Below are positions 1 through 7,063 of a DNA stretch of 47,206 nucleotides, one piece after another (position 1 is the stretch's first letter; the number at the start of each line of letters is the position of its first letter). Where the stretch lies: assembly GCA_004297485.1 (NCBI GenBank), contig SCTM01000078.1:1-47206 (forward strand), in the 5' to 3' direction. The notes beneath the pieces were generated by a model. It did no database searches. It was given only the letters and a program-made list of their open reading frames with translations, and had not been told where the DNA came from. The position numbers were made by a program, and so were the translations under genes. The stretch is from Rhodospirillaceae bacterium. GTDB taxonomy: Bacteria > Pseudomonadota > Alphaproteobacteria > Rhodospirillales > Rhodospirillaceae.

Positions 1-2
1 GC

Positions 3-38
3 AAAAAGGACGCCCGCAAGAGTCCGCCACGGCGGGCG
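3..38 (-). terminator. Putative intrinsic terminator of the integrase gene
   Basis: Read on the minus strand, a 7-bp stem (CGCCCGC with GCGGGCG, positions 32-38 and 11-17) with a 14-nt loop is followed by TCCTTTTTGC. It lies about 70 nt past the integrase stop codon, in the right orientation. The stem and T-run are visible; function is inferred. Confidence 0.5.
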
Positions 39-107
39 GGCTGTTGATCCGCCGAATAAGTTTGCCTGCTTCGGGTATCACCCTCCGCTAATCGGCCATT
101 CGGCGCA

Positions 108-1640
108 TCAATGCGAAGTTTTCGAGTTGCGAATTTTCTTACCTTTTGCGTTATCGCCGCCGGGGCCTCGTTCACGAGGCCCCTTTCCGGCGGCTCCCGG
201 TCTAACGGGTTTCCTCGCAGCCGCGCCCGCGTTCACGCGGTCGTTACCGGCTGCGCTCTTGTCCATCGATTCAGATTCTCCTTCCGGCAGTTCCCAAGCG
301 TGCATCCCAAGCAGAATGCGATCTGCATTCTTGACGGGGTGAATATGTCCATAGTGTTCTTGAATGATCTGGACGGACGTGCCCATCTGCTCCGCGAGCA
401 TGAGGTCGTTGACGCCCTCGCTCAATCTGAGCGTGGCGTAAGTATGGCGGAAGCAATAGCTGCTCCGCTCGGTTCCGGCTGGCCCTTTTAGGAGGCCGGT
501 TGCGATGAACATTTCTCTGACCATCCGCGCATAGAAGAAGGAGTCTCGCTTGCCTTCAGACGTGGAAAACACATGATCGTCCGGTCCTGTGACCTTGGCG
601 ATCTTATGAATCCGCTCAAGGTAATCTGCGACATTGGCCGGAGCCACAAGTCTCCGGGCTTTGCCTTTTCCGCGCACGTTAAGAATAACGATTCGTCGCT
701 TGTCCCCTTGCGTATCTTCCGCCGCGCCTTGAGCTTGGGCGGCGATGAATTGTACCTCGGCTGATTTGTTTTCTTTGCCGCGCGTCTCTTTGTCGATAGT
801 GGTGATCGACACGTCGCGCCAAAGCAGGTTTTTAGCTTCCGGGGGACGCATCCCGGTGTTGCACATGACTAAGGTGTAAAGGTAGGTCATGTCCCGGCAC
901 CACTTCTGCCGCTCGGTTTTGGCCTTTTTCACCCAGGCGCGTCCCTTGGTGTGCAGCGTCCTATATTCCTCGCGCGTGAACTCTTCACGGCGCTCGGTGG
1001 CCTTGATCGCGTCACCCTTTGGGATGTGAGATTGAGGAATGAATTTCCGGTTGGCGGCATAGGTCATGATCGAACGGAACACGATCATCTCGTGCCGGAT
1101 CGTCCAACTGCTCACCGGCTTGGGGGCTTTCTGCGCCGCGTCTTTCTGCTCCTCGTCATTCTTTGAGTGTTCGGGTTTTTTGCGATACTTCCTCGTCAGC
1201 CAGCCGGAGGGGCGGCGTCCGTGCTTGCGCCGCCAGATGACATAGTTGTCCCACTTGTCTTGTCCGATGGCGTGGATTTGCAACGGACCAACATAGAGAT
1301 TGAGCGTGCGGATCGCCGTCGCCACGACCGTAGCCCGGTCCTTGGTGATTTCGCCGACTTCCGCCCGCGCTTCCTGCGCTTTCAGATAATCCGCCGCGAT
1401 GTCCTGGAAGGGCCGGTTGAACACCGGCACGTCATGTCTGAGCCGAAAACGTACGTCGGCGTCACATTCGAGGGCTTTATCCCGCGCCAGTTCGCGGTGC
1501 GGTGTTTTGAGGGAGAATACCTTGTAGCGATCCGACGCGGGGATTTTGACGCGGCAATACCAGTTGCGATGCTTTACGTCGGCGCGGCGAAAAATGATGA
1601 GGCCGCTCTTAATCTCGTCGATGTCCTGCAAGAAGCTCAT
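108..1640 (-). CDS. Tyrosine-type site-specific integrase (tRNA-Glu-associated)
   Basis: A 510-residue tyrosine recombinase expected to integrate or excise a mobile element. The catalytic C-terminal half shows Arg265 in NTGMRPPEAKNLLW, a basic beta-hairpin RGKGKARR near 323-330, Arg398 in YCFRHTYAT and the nucleophile Tyr430 in EHYGH. The usual HxxR histidine is Tyr395, and the third-box histidine position reads MGTS; such variants occur in phage and island integrases. A lysine/glutamate-rich insert around 150-175 and a long basic tail after 445 make it longer than the usual 350-420 residues. The start codon follows GGAGAGG. The gene begins about 140 bp past the 3' end of tRNA-Glu and is transcribed away from it, the standard layout at the end of an island. 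The rest of the element would lie left of the window. Function is confident; whether the element is intact or mobile is unknown. Confidence 0.93.
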   Translation of the reverse strand: MSFLQDIDEIKSGLIIFRRADVKHRNWYCRVKIPASDRYKVFSLKTPHRELARDKALECDADVRFRLRHDVPVFNRPFQDIAADYLKAQEARAEVGEITKDRATVVATAIRTLNLYVGPLQIHAIGQDKWDNYVIWRRKHGRRPSGWLTRKYRKKPEHSKNDEEQKDAAQKAPKPVSSWTIRHEMIVFRSIMTYAANRKFIPQSHIPKGDAIKATERREEFTREEYRTLHTKGRAWVKKAKTERQKWCRDMTYLYTLVMCNTGMRPPEAKNLLWRDVSITTIDKETRGKENKSAEVQFIAAQAQGAAEDTQGDKRRIVILNVRGKGKARRLVAPANVADYLERIHKIAKVTGPDDHVFSTSEGKRDSFFYARMVREMFIATGLLKGPAGTERSSYCFRHTYATLRLSEGVNDLMLAEQMGTSVQIIQEHYGHIHPVKNADRILLGMHAWELPEGESESMDKSAAGNDRVNAGAAARKPVRPGAAGKGPRERGPGGDNAKGKKIRNSKTSH

Positions 1641-1740
1641 TTGCGCCGCCTCTCCACATGAATCTGTGCAGATTCTGTGAATATAATGGCGCTAAGTGCT
1701 TGAAGTTCCACACCTGGGTATAAGCTGTGCAGGAATCTTG

Positions 1741-1773
1741 AAAACAGAAAACAAAAGTATCTCAATAAGATAC
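1741..1773 (-). terminator. Intrinsic terminator downstream of tRNA-Glu
   Basis: On the minus strand, GTATCT-TATTG-AGATAC forms a 6-bp stem (1757-1773) followed by TTTTGTTTTCTGTTTT. It begins 8 nt after the encoded CCA of the tRNA and fits as its terminator. Because it sits on the integrase side of the tRNA, it may be element-borne. Confidence 0.6.
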
Positions 1774-1780
1774 TAGATAT

Positions 1781-1856
1781 TGGCGTCCCCACGGGGATTC
1801 GAACCCCGGTTGCCGCCGTGAGAGGGCGGCGTCCTAGGCCTCTAGACGATGGGGAC
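1781..1856 (-). tRNA. tRNA-Glu, anticodon CTC
   Basis: A full 76-nt cloverleaf on the minus strand. The acceptor stem GTCCCCA pairs with TGGGGAC, the discriminator is G and CCA is encoded. The anticodon stem is CCGCC/GGCGG around loop CTCTCAC, with anticodon CTC at 1820-1822. The T arm is CGGGG-TTCGAAT-CCCCG. It reads GAG codons. The integrase immediately downstream suggests that its 3' half is an attachment site. A second copy of the 3' end, expected at the far end of an element, is not in the window. Confidence 0.97.
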
Positions 1857-2107
1857 CCTAGGCCGCCAGCACGGATGCCAGCGAGAGGCCCTAGATAAAC
1901 CAGCTTGAGGAGGGCTGCAAGCGCGTCCGCATCGGTCATTCAGCCGATATGAACACCGTCCTCGACACCGGAATTTCCAACATCGAAGGATCGTTCAAGC
2001 GGCCGGGCCTGAACTTGCGCTGTTCGGTCTGAAGTCCGTAGGATATCTCGCATCTCATGCGATGCCTTGCCAGATGCGGCACAAGACGCGGGAGGATTGA
2101 ATTGCAC

Positions 2108-2584
2108 ATGTATTTCAAGGGCCACTTTCAAAACGCTTATGTGACGCGCGATCTGACGAAGGCGGTGGAACTCGTCAAGGCCCAGTACGATTTCCGGGAC
2201 TTCGTTTATTTTGAACCGAATACCGAGGTTTACACCGCCAAGGGGCGAGGCCCGTCCGTGGTCAAGGTTGCTCTCGCCTGGTCAGGCAATCTTCAAATCG
2301 AACTCATCGAACCGGTTTCGGGCTTGGTCGACATGTACCGCGATTACCTGGGTCCGGATCACCGGCCGCGTTTCCACCATATCTGCATGCGCACGCATGA
2401 CTATGACCAGACGCGCGCCGAGATCGAGCGGAAGAAATGGACTGTCGCCTACGAGGGTGCGGTCCCAGGCGTCAAGTTCATCTATGCCGACACGCGGGAT
2501 ACCCTTGGGCACTATGTTGAATACCTTTGGGCATCGCCGGAGATGTGGGACGGGATGGGCGGACCCGCATCCTTTGACCCGTAA
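2108..2584 (+). CDS. VOC-superfamily (glyoxalase-fold) protein
   Basis: A 158-residue vicinal-oxygen-chelate protein with two beta-alpha-beta-beta-beta halves. Candidate metal ligands match the Gln/Glu/His/Glu set of glyoxalase I: Gln8 (HFQNAYV), Glu65 (LQIELIEP), His91 (FHHICMRTHD) and Glu138 (GHYVEYLW). It probably binds a divalent metal, but the reaction (isomerase, epimerase, lyase or dioxygenase) cannot be told. GGAGG at 2091-2095 lies 12 nt before ATG 2108; an in-frame TTG at 2102 has better spacing, so the start is uncertain by two codons. It is convergent with the LLM oxidoreductase, 6 bp away, and stands at the head of an uncharacterised cluster. Confidence 0.82.
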   Translation: MYFKGHFQNAYVTRDLTKAVELVKAQYDFRDFVYFEPNTEVYTAKGRGPSVVKVALAWSGNLQIELIEPVSGLVDMYRDYLGPDHRPRFHHICMRTHDYDQTRAEIERKKWTVAYEGAVPGVKFIYADTRDTLGHYVEYLWASPEMWDGMGGPASFDP

Positions 2585-2590
2585 GAAGTC

Positions 2591-3469
2591 CTACCAGCCG
2601 GCGACCGTGTCGACAAAGCGTTCGCGCATCTCCGTCATGCGCGCCGTCATCGGCGCGTCTTCGATCGGCATCTTAAGAGTCTCGATCAAATAGAATTCGG
2701 TGATTCCGGCCTCGCGCCAGCGCTTGAGGTCGTCCAGCGTCGTCGTGTTGTAAATCGGGGCTAACAGCCGCAGGGCCTCGGGATCGCGTCCCTGCGCGCG
2801 GGTGAGCTTCTTAAGGTACGCAATGCGCGTCGGAGCGTCCGCAATGGAAAGGCCGGCGGGGAACCAGCCGTCGGCGGCGCGCGCCACGCGCGCGAGGGCC
2901 GCGTCGCTCTCGCCGCCAAGGAGAATCGGGATATCCTTGCGCACGGGCTTGGGATTCATATAGACGTCCTTGAAGGACACGGTTTCACCCTGGAACGTCG
3001 AAACCTCATTGCGCCAAAGCACCCGCATCGCCGCGATGCACTCGCCCATGCGCTTGCCGCGATTGGCCCACGGGATGCCGACCGCCGCATATTCCTCCTT
3101 CGCCCATCCCACGCCGGCACCGAGTACGACCCGCCCGCCGCTGAACGCGTCCAACGTGGCCAGTCCCTTGGCGAATACCAGGGGATTGTGCTGCGGCAGG
3201 ATGACCACGCCCGTGCCGATCTCGATTTTCTCCGTTGCCGCCGCGGCCCACGTCATCGCCACGATCGGATCGGGGATGGACACGTTCGCACCGTCGAGCG
3301 GCTTTTCGCCATAGGGGTATTGGGATTCGGGATAGGTGGCGAACAACACCGTGTGTTCGGGCACCCAGAACGCGGAGAAACCCGCGCGCTCCGCGGCTTG
3401 AGCGGACCGGCGGATAAAATCGCCGGTCGCCGATGGGCCGATCCCGGCGCAGTACATGCTGACTTTCAT
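2591..3469 (-). CDS. LLM-class flavin/F420-dependent oxidoreductase
   Basis: A 292-residue luciferase-like TIM-barrel oxidoreductase resembling the TIGR03619 F420 family. Visible landmarks are FWVPEHTVLF near 36, EIGTGVVILPQHNPL near 88, the FSGGRVVLGAGVGW stretch typical of the family, and ILLGGESDAALARVARAADGW. The cofactor (FMN or F420) cannot be decided from sequence; alphaproteobacteria with such genes may use either. The start is ATG 3469, with AGGAGAG just upstream; an in-frame upstream extension lacks a ribosome site. It probably oxidises or reduces a hydrophobic carbonyl or alcohol in the same pathway as the neighbouring sulfotransferase, DUF1214 protein and SDR, all on the minus strand. 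The substrate is unknown. Confidence 0.88.
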   Translation of the reverse strand: MKVSMYCAGIGPSATGDFIRRSAQAAERAGFSAFWVPEHTVLFATYPESQYPYGEKPLDGANVSIPDPIVAMTWAAAATEKIEIGTGVVILPQHNPLVFAKGLATLDAFSGGRVVLGAGVGWAKEEYAAVGIPWANRGKRMGECIAAMRVLWRNEVSTFQGETVSFKDVYMNPKPVRKDIPILLGGESDAALARVARAADGWFPAGLSIADAPTRIAYLKKLTRAQGRDPEALRLLAPIYNTTTLDDLKRWREAGITEFYLIETLKMPIEDAPMTARMTEMRERFVDTVAGW

Positions 3470-3503
3470 GCGTCTCTCCTGAAGGTGCGCCCGTGCTGCC
3501 CGA

Positions 3504-4676
3504 TTACAAACCGCGCCAGCGTTCGGCGATGTCGCCGAAGGCTTTCTCAACATCGGCGGCGGTCAGCCCAAAGTCCGCCAGGTCGTATTTGAACTTGCCG
3601 AATTTGTGTGCCGGATTGTCGCGCTCCCAGCCGCGCATGGCACCTTCACCGGCCTTGGTCCAGGGAAGGCCGTGGAGTTTCCAGGCATCGCGCGCAACGC
3701 CAATGGGATCGGCAAGAATCTGCCGATACGACGCTTCAACAACCTTGGCGCGGTCGCCGAGCGCGCGGCGTTGCTCCAAATACCGGTGAAGCTCATGGCT
3801 CCAATATTCCAGCATGCCGCGGCCATGGACGTGGGGATCGAGGTTCACGAAGGAGTTCCGCTGGATCTCCCACATCATCTGTATGTTTGAGGCCATCGTG
3901 ATTGGAATATCACGTTCGGCCATGATGAAGGTCGCATTGGGAAAGACCTGCAGCACCTCGGCGATTTCGCCCGTGTGTGCGGGGTTCTTGGTAAGCCACG
4001 GGCCACGCCGGCCGCCGTCTTGCCACTGCAGATATTGCAGCATGCGTTTCAACCACGAGATCGGCGACGTGCGATCTACCGTCCGCACCCATTTGAGATA
4101 CGTGCCGCAGGACGTGGGAACCCACTGCAAGGGGTAGTCGAAATTGGCGAGCGGGATGTAGCAGGTTTCGTCGGCCTCGAGCGCTTCATACTCGTGAATG
4201 CGATTAAAGTCCGGATTGATCGTCGCGACCGCGGACGTCATGGCTTGCGCCCATGCGATGCGCGGCGCCGGATCGCCATACTTTTCACCGGGGAGAGGAG
4301 CCGGATTGAACATCTTCCACGCATGAGTCTTCTGCACGGTGGGGTCCGCCGAAAGAATGCGTTGCAGTTTGGTCGTGCCGCTGCGCGGCAATCCGATGAT
4401 GACGATCGGATCGGAGACATCCTCCTCCAGGATTTCGGGGTGCGCGGCGACATCGGCTTCGTAGCGCAGCCGGTTGACGAGGGCGCGCACAAGATTTCCC
4501 TGAAACGTCTGGAGGCCGTCGGCGCTGAAATTCAGCCGGCCCGGAATCTCCAGGACTTGTTTCAGCGCGGGAACAAACGACAGGTCACGGAAATCTCCCG
4601 CACCCGCCTCCTTGCGGGCCGTATCCATAATCGGCTCCAGCGGCAGTGCATGCCTTGCTGCGGCGGCGTTGTCCAT
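3504..4676 (-). CDS. PAPS-type sulfotransferase family protein
   Basis: A 390-residue member of the Sulfotransfer_3 type. The 5'-phosphosulfate loop is clear at 94-105 (IGLPRSGTTKLQ), followed by a long helical domain and the WLTKNPAHTGEI segment that carries the catalytic-site region in this group. Members transfer sulfate from PAPS to a hydroxyl, but many bacterial homologues have no known acceptor. The gene sits 34 bp upstream of the LLM gene and 14 bp downstream of the DUF1214 gene on the same strand, so the three probably form one transcript. It has no signal peptide and is expected to be cytosolic. The sulfonated product, if any, is unknown. Confidence 0.85.
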   Translation of the reverse strand: MDNAAAARHALPLEPIMDTARKEAGAGDFRDLSFVPALKQVLEIPGRLNFSADGLQTFQGNLVRALVNRLRYEADVAAHPEILEEDVSDPIVIIGLPRSGTTKLQRILSADPTVQKTHAWKMFNPAPLPGEKYGDPAPRIAWAQAMTSAVATINPDFNRIHEYEALEADETCYIPLANFDYPLQWVPTSCGTYLKWVRTVDRTSPISWLKRMLQYLQWQDGGRRGPWLTKNPAHTGEIAEVLQVFPNATFIMAERDIPITMASNIQMMWEIQRNSFVNLDPHVHGRGMLEYWSHELHRYLEQRRALGDRAKVVEASYRQILADPIGVARDAWKLHGLPWTKAGEGAMRGWERDNPAHKFGKFKYDLADFGLTAADVEKAFGDIAERWRGL

Positions 4677-4690
4677 GTGAGCTGCCTATA

Positions 4691-5989
4691 TCAGAAATCG
4701 TTGAAGCGGCGCCGGTACACAGACACAAGCCTGCGCGTCATCAAGTCCTGCCGTGCTTGAGGCGTAACCCTGGGCGTATCCGCGGGAACATGTTCACTCA
4801 GTTGTGCGAAAGGCACGGTTTCCAGGCGTGGCTTGGACGGAGATTGCGACGACTTGAAGAAACGAAAGGCAATTAGGTGCAAGAGCCGGCCCGAGCAGTC
4901 GAACCAATTGGGAACACCCGGATCTGTCCAGCTTGCGACCCAGCGTACACGTCCATCGGGTTCCGGATGGACCTGAGCCATGTTGTACGACACCAACCGC
5001 GCCCAATAGTCGCCGGGCTCCCACTGCAATTGGTTGATGGCGACGTTCCAATACTGGCAGTACGGCTTATCGATCTCGATGATGACGGCTTGATCCGGAC
5101 GGCAGCGGAAGTGGCCGTTGAAGTAACTGGTTCCTTCGAACGCGCCGGGAACCTTCATCTCATCGATGTCGTGGGGGTCGGCATCCAGATGCCCCTTTAC
5201 GCCGGCACGATAAAAATCCGTATGCACCCGGAGGAGGTCGACCAATCGTTTGAACCGAACTTCGGCTATTTCCTTGGTTAACAGCGCCGACGGAAATGTC
5301 TGGCCCTCGTGGGTCAGGATTAAGTCGGCGGGCTTTTCAGTCTCCCAGTCCGCGTAATATTGGCGCAGATGAAGCTCACACCGCCCCTCGGGCAGTTCGA
5401 GCCAGTGTGCGTTACCGAGATCACCAGGCTTCTGATGGCTTAAGACGATATCGACGGTGGCGCCCGGCGCATAAGCGGGGGTATCGAAATTGTTGGCATT
5501 GCTGATCATCTTCCAGCCGTCGACAAAATCGCATGCATGTCCGTTATATACGGTCGTCTGAAATACCGCCGACGTTCCCCGGTATCCGCGCAAACGATAG
5601 CGGTAATTTCCATGCAGCACGGCGGTGTGATAGTTGCAATCCGGCGATTGCAGCTGGAATTGAACACGATTGGTTCCGCTCATCTTGGTGAGCGTGGGGT
5701 TTTCGTAATCGGCCTCCACATAAGCCGCGTGCCCAAAACTGATGTTTCTCAGCAGGTGGCGCAGGGCCTCATGGGTATTCAATTCCCGGTCCTCGGCCGG
5801 CCAGCCCGTAACCTGCTTCTCAAGCGCATAGCGCATTGACTCAATCAGCGTATCGAGCTGGCTGTTGGCGTATGCCAGCGCGCCCGCGTCGCTTGAGAAA
5901 TCAGCGACGGCGCTTTCCTCGCACGTGGCCGCGGCCACAAAATTATCCTGGGCCATAACCGGTTTTGAATCGGACACCGTCTTCTCCAT
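4691..5989 (-). CDS. DUF1214-domain protein
   Basis: A 432-residue cytosolic-looking protein with no signal peptide. The C-terminal half resembles the DUF1214 family: YWNVAINQLQWEPGDYW near 310-330 and the characteristic SWTDPGVPNWFDCSGR near 370-385. The N-terminal half (20-200) is a beta-rich region with the DUF1254/DUF1214 type of aromatic-rich strands. No enzyme activity is established for the family. It is the first gene of a probable minus-strand operon with the sulfotransferase and LLM oxidoreductase. A 70-bp palindromic repeat lies immediately upstream, between it and the SDR gene, so its promoter region has been invaded or shaped by that element. Family assignment is fairly secure; role is unknown. 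Confidence 0.78.
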   Translation of the reverse strand: MEKTVSDSKPVMAQDNFVAAATCEESAVADFSSDAGALAYANSQLDTLIESMRYALEKQVTGWPAEDRELNTHEALRHLLRNISFGHAAYVEADYENPTLTKMSGTNRVQFQLQSPDCNYHTAVLHGNYRYRLRGYRGTSAVFQTTVYNGHACDFVDGWKMISNANNFDTPAYAPGATVDIVLSHQKPGDLGNAHWLELPEGRCELHLRQYYADWETEKPADLILTHEGQTFPSALLTKEIAEVRFKRLVDLLRVHTDFYRAGVKGHLDADPHDIDEMKVPGAFEGTSYFNGHFRCRPDQAVIIEIDKPYCQYWNVAINQLQWEPGDYWARLVSYNMAQVHPEPDGRVRWVASWTDPGVPNWFDCSGRLLHLIAFRFFKSSQSPSKPRLETVPFAQLSEHVPADTPRVTPQARQDLMTRRLVSVYRRRFNDF

Positions 5990-6005
5990 GGATCTAGCCG
6001 CCCCA

Positions 6006-6075
6006 CTAGTGGTCCGATTCTAACATTCGCATCCTGGTTCGACGATCTGGCTTGCGAATGTCAAATCCGCTCCAC
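6006..6075. repeat. Palindromic intergenic repeat, copy 1 (CTAGTGG family)
   Basis: A 70-bp element with terminal inverted repeats. The left end reads CTAGTGGTCCGATTC then TAACATTCGC; the right end reads GCGAATGTCA then AATCCGCTCCAC. The centre carries TGGTTCGACGATCTGG. Two more copies with the same ends lie at 38991-39066 and 39083-39155, and an apparent remnant at 28678-28705. It fills the gap between the SDR stop and the DUF1214 start. Confidence 0.85.
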
Positions 6076-6083
6076 CCGTGCCG

Positions 6084-6845
6084 TCAGCCGCCGCCGATCT
6101 GCCATCCGCCGCTGGCATCGAGAATCTGACCGGTGACCCATGCGGCCTGGTCGCTCGCCATGAAGAGAATCACGCGCGCGATATCGGCGGGTTCACCAAT
6201 CCTCCCCAGTGCGGTCACGCTCCGAAGTGCGTCCAACGGCGCATCCGGCTTGCCAAGGAGCTTTGCATCCGAAACCTCACCATGGGTCAGCCCAGGGGCG
6301 ACGGCATTGATGCGTATTCCCATGGGGCCAAGTTCCGCGGCGAGCGTCCGTGTCAGTTGGTTGATGCCGCCTCGCGTGGCGCTATAGGCCACCATGAGTT
6401 GCCCCGGTACCGGGGCGAATCGTCCGGCCGTGGAGGATATGTTGACGATGTTGCCTTTCGTCTCCCGTAAAAGCGGGATCGCCCGATGGATCAAGCTGGC
6501 GGTTGCGGTCAAATTGGTAAGGAAGGTATCCGCGATATCGTCCTCGGTCATCTCGATGAATGGCCCGTAGTATTGGTTGGCGGCGTTATTGACGAGGATG
6601 TCAAGGCGACCGTGCCGTTCCATCACGGTCTGAAGCGCGCGATGGCGATCCGCCTGGCTTTTCAAATCCATCTGCACATAGCTGATTTTACCGGGCGCAA
6701 GGGCCGCTGCGTCACGCAACGGGCCCTCGCGCCGCGCCGCGATCACGACCTTCGCACCTTCCGCCGCGAAGAGCTGAGCAGTGCCGCGCCCGATGCCAGT
6801 GCCGGCCCCGGTGATGAAAGCAACTTTCCCGTCCAGAACCCCCAT
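6084..6845 (-). CDS. Short-chain dehydrogenase/reductase with YxxxR active site
   Basis: A 253-residue classical SDR. The cofactor motif TGAGTGIG is at 12-19, NNAAN at 86-90 and the catalytic serine in NISSTAG at 135-141. The catalytic tyrosine is Tyr154, but the lysine four residues on, nearly invariant in the family, is Arg158 (YSATR). The codon is CGA, so this is not a one-base change from a lysine codon. Arg36-Arg38-Arg39 after the second strand suggests NADP(H). ATG 6845 follows GGGAGG. It is on the same strand as the DUF1214-sulfotransferase-LLM genes but separated from them by the palindromic repeat. It may be catalytically impaired or specialised; the substrate is unknown. Confidence 0.88.
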   Translation of the reverse strand: MGVLDGKVAFITGAGTGIGRGTAQLFAAEGAKVVIAARREGPLRDAAALAPGKISYVQMDLKSQADRHRALQTVMERHGRLDILVNNAANQYYGPFIEMTEDDIADTFLTNLTATASLIHRAIPLLRETKGNIVNISSTAGRFAPVPGQLMVAYSATRGGINQLTRTLAAELGPMGIRINAVAPGLTHGEVSDAKLLGKPDAPLDALRSVTALGRIGEPADIARVILFMASDQAAWVTGQILDASGGWQIGGG

Positions 6846-7063
6846 GTGCCCTCCCGTTTTCTCGTCCACGCCTCGTTGAGCGGTGCATTGGCCGGGCGAT
6901 CGCGCGTTTCAGCGATCCACTCGGCCGTGCCACCAGCCTGCTCCTGCTTGGACGTCTCGCCTGGATGTCAACGATGGCGAAGGTACCGTAGATCATCGCC
7001 AGTTTGGACGGAAGCCGCGCATCTCTGGGGCGCCGTTTGATCTTGATTTGCCGCGGCTGACAC

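Noticed and set aside
1949-2032. A 27-codon plus-strand frame between the tRNA and the VOC gene
   Set aside because: No ribosome site and no recognisable sequence; length is within chance expectation.
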